Assembly: GCF_002443255.2 (NCBI RefSeq)
Contig: NW_019211457.1
Location: 21,277,497 to 21,341,496 of the forward strand
Source: Varroa destructor
Taxonomy: Eukaryota > Arthropoda > Arachnida > Mesostigmata > Varroidae
Reading direction: 5' to 3'
DNA length: 64,000 nucleotides
Every line of letters begins with the position of its first letter. Within the stretch, counting starts at the first letter, position 1. Of this stretch, positions 62,386-64,000 are shown piece by piece. Both the position numbers and the translations under genes were made by a program. The notes beneath the pieces are model-generated. The model searched no databases. It was not told the origin of the DNA and saw nothing but the letters and a program-made list of their open reading frames with translations.

Positions 62386-62739
62386 CTATTTATTTATTTC
62401 TTCTCGCCAAATATTTTCAGGTCTGGCGTTGAAGACCTCGTCGAACCACGTTTTGAGACCCGTTTCGCCATCAAATGCATAGTTACTAATTTTGTTTATT
62501 GGAAAAAAGCTCGAACGACAACCAGGTTTTAATATTCCCTCTTTGTAACAAACGAACCCTTTCGAGAGTATAGGGTCCTCACTGTACATGGCAGAAATAT
62601 CCTGAGCTGCTTCGATATTTTTTTTTGCACACAGGTACTTCCACCTTAATAACTTAATATTAAGTAGGAAATAATAAGTAAAATGAGGAAGGCACCGACA
62701 TTTATGCCACAATCGAGTTTTCGGTTGCTTTATATTCAT
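62386..62739 (-). mobile_element. mariner-like transposase C-terminal fragment (decayed)
   Basis: The minus-strand frame ends with FDGETGLKTWFDEVFNARPE then NIWREEINK and a TAG. This follows the mariner C-terminal pattern 'F.....LK.W.DEFF.SRP..FWR.GI.KL'. The upstream part of the frame (KKNIEAAQDISAMYSEDPIL) has no clear match, and the catalytic core was not found. It is a different sequence from the remnant at 45.7 kb, so at least two mariner lineages seem to have visited this locus. Confidence 0.5.
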
Positions 62740-64000
62740 TCATACCATAATATGTTCTAATTTTTTTCCTAAGAAAAAATAAAGAAAATGAAGCGCCGAA
62801 TTTCCGCTGATAAGTTTATTGTCAAATAATACATGATAGCTAGCGCCCCCATATGAAAATTTTGATTATCCTAAGATCATTATATAATACAAACAATATG
62901 GTCTAACCAAAAACTATTCCAATGGAAATCAATCTATAATCTGTTATTTGTTCAAACATATTTTTAGACGAAAATACTTTGATGAAAAAGCAAACACAAT
63001 CAAGACATGCTAAGTAAGAATTCTACATATAGAGTATGTATTTTACAATGGTTTGTCAAGTACAAGTGCTTCGAAGAGAATAGCTATCTCAATTAAACAG
63101 GGCACAGCTGTAATCACCAGCAGCACCCAGTAGTAGGTTAGGTGAAAACTGTCCGCCATGAAGTGTCCAAGACAAAGGAAAGAAAAAGTGTGAATCGCAG
63201 CCGAGAAGAGACTTTGCCGGGGAAAAAACAGAGATGCTCCTGTAATAAAAAAAAAAGCGTATGTAGTTACACCTTTTTGAATTTAAAAATATTCAAAGCA
63301 AACGTTTGTTCCTTTTATAGTAGTCTTGCTTAGACGCTACGGAAGGATTCATTTAGAAAACGAGCCTGCTGTGCCCCCTTGTCCCCATGTTTAAGTTGTC
63401 ATATATTTACCTTTGACGTCATCTACTTTGTTAACCGCAACTTCAACAAATTTCCATAGGGCAGCATAATCACATCAGAAAGTACTGTTCGTTGTTACCC
63501 TTTTGCACTCTTACTCTTTATAAGTCTTCTTGTAACCACTTCTTAAACGCTGACGTTTGAATCGGAGGAGAGCTTTATGCTTTACGGTAATGAATTACTA
63601 CCGCAGGGCACTCAAGGAAAAGCACATTAGCCACGCAAATCGTAAAGTTTCTTTTTTATTTTAATATTTTTTTACATTTTGGAATAAAGATTACCAGCGT
63701 TTTAAATTAACGGTCATAGTTTGCATATTTTGTGGATAGAATTATTATTTCCCAGACAAGAAACATTGGCATAATATCGGCATCCAGAATTCAAGGCCGG
63801 CGGCTACTTTGGCCAGCAACAGGATGACGAAGTTTGACATAGTTAAAGAGTGCCTATTACTAGTCTCTCAATGAGAATAAGGAAACTGTATTTGTGGCTT
63901 TTTGTGTGAAAGTGTATATGTGCTTATATAAAATTTAAAAGTATAAAATGTAAATTCAGGATACATTTAAAAACAACAAATCTGACGGTGCATTAGAACA
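62740..64000. other. AT-rich tail of the window
   Basis: No gene recognised. The lysine-rich plus-strand frame at 63142-63333 is probably chance. Confidence 0.4.

Overview
This window looks like a nuclear chromosome segment of an invertebrate animal. The DNA is AT-rich, genes are split by GT-AG introns from tens of bases to over 13 kb, and every recognisable product is a metazoan housekeeping, signalling or mitochondrial protein. The ILK protein reads most like ecdysozoan orthologues (its N-terminus and its [10 protein letters not shown] stretch resemble nematode PAT-4). A nematode-like animal with large introns is my best guess, at low confidence. Nothing bacterial, operonic or CRISPR-like is present.

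Layout, left to right. (1) 0.3-0.6 kb: the C-terminal exon of an unidentified minus-strand gene. (2) 4.0-7.9 kb, minus: three exons of NDUFAF6, a mitochondrial complex I assembly factor of the squalene/phytoene-synthase fold. Its 5' and 3' ends were not found, and coding-like plus-strand pieces are interleaved with its 3' part. (3) 12.3-18.5 kb, plus: a complete four-exon EIF2B2 (eIF2B beta, 357 aa) with a four-codon upstream ORF. (4) 20.1-22.1 kb, minus: a complete two-exon CABLES homologue (465 aa), convergent with EIF2B2. (5) 22.1-34.3 kb: no supportable gene. (6) 34.3-59.1 kb, plus: a complete seven-exon ILK pseudokinase (449 aa), whose first intron of 13.3 kb contains an intronless gene for the phosphorylase kinase catalytic subunit (PHKG, 400 aa). 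(7) 59.1-64 kb: no supported gene except decayed mobile-element sequence.

Mobile DNA is old and broken. There is a mariner transposase remnant in ILK intron 1, a second mariner-like C-terminal fragment near 62.5 kb, probable BEL/Pao retrotransposon integrase fragments in ILK intron 2, and two alignable copies of a tRNA-derived SINE-like element inside and upstream of EIF2B2. Several perfect short-loop inverted repeats (arms of 9 to 21 bp) are scattered through non-coding DNA.

The genes do not form a pathway. They cover mitochondrial respiration (NDUFAF6), translation initiation control (EIF2B2), CDK-linked signalling (CABLES), integrin adhesion (ILK) and glycogen mobilisation (PHKG). Gene models were built by hand from family conservation, reading frame and splice-phase consistency; no database search or transcript evidence was available.
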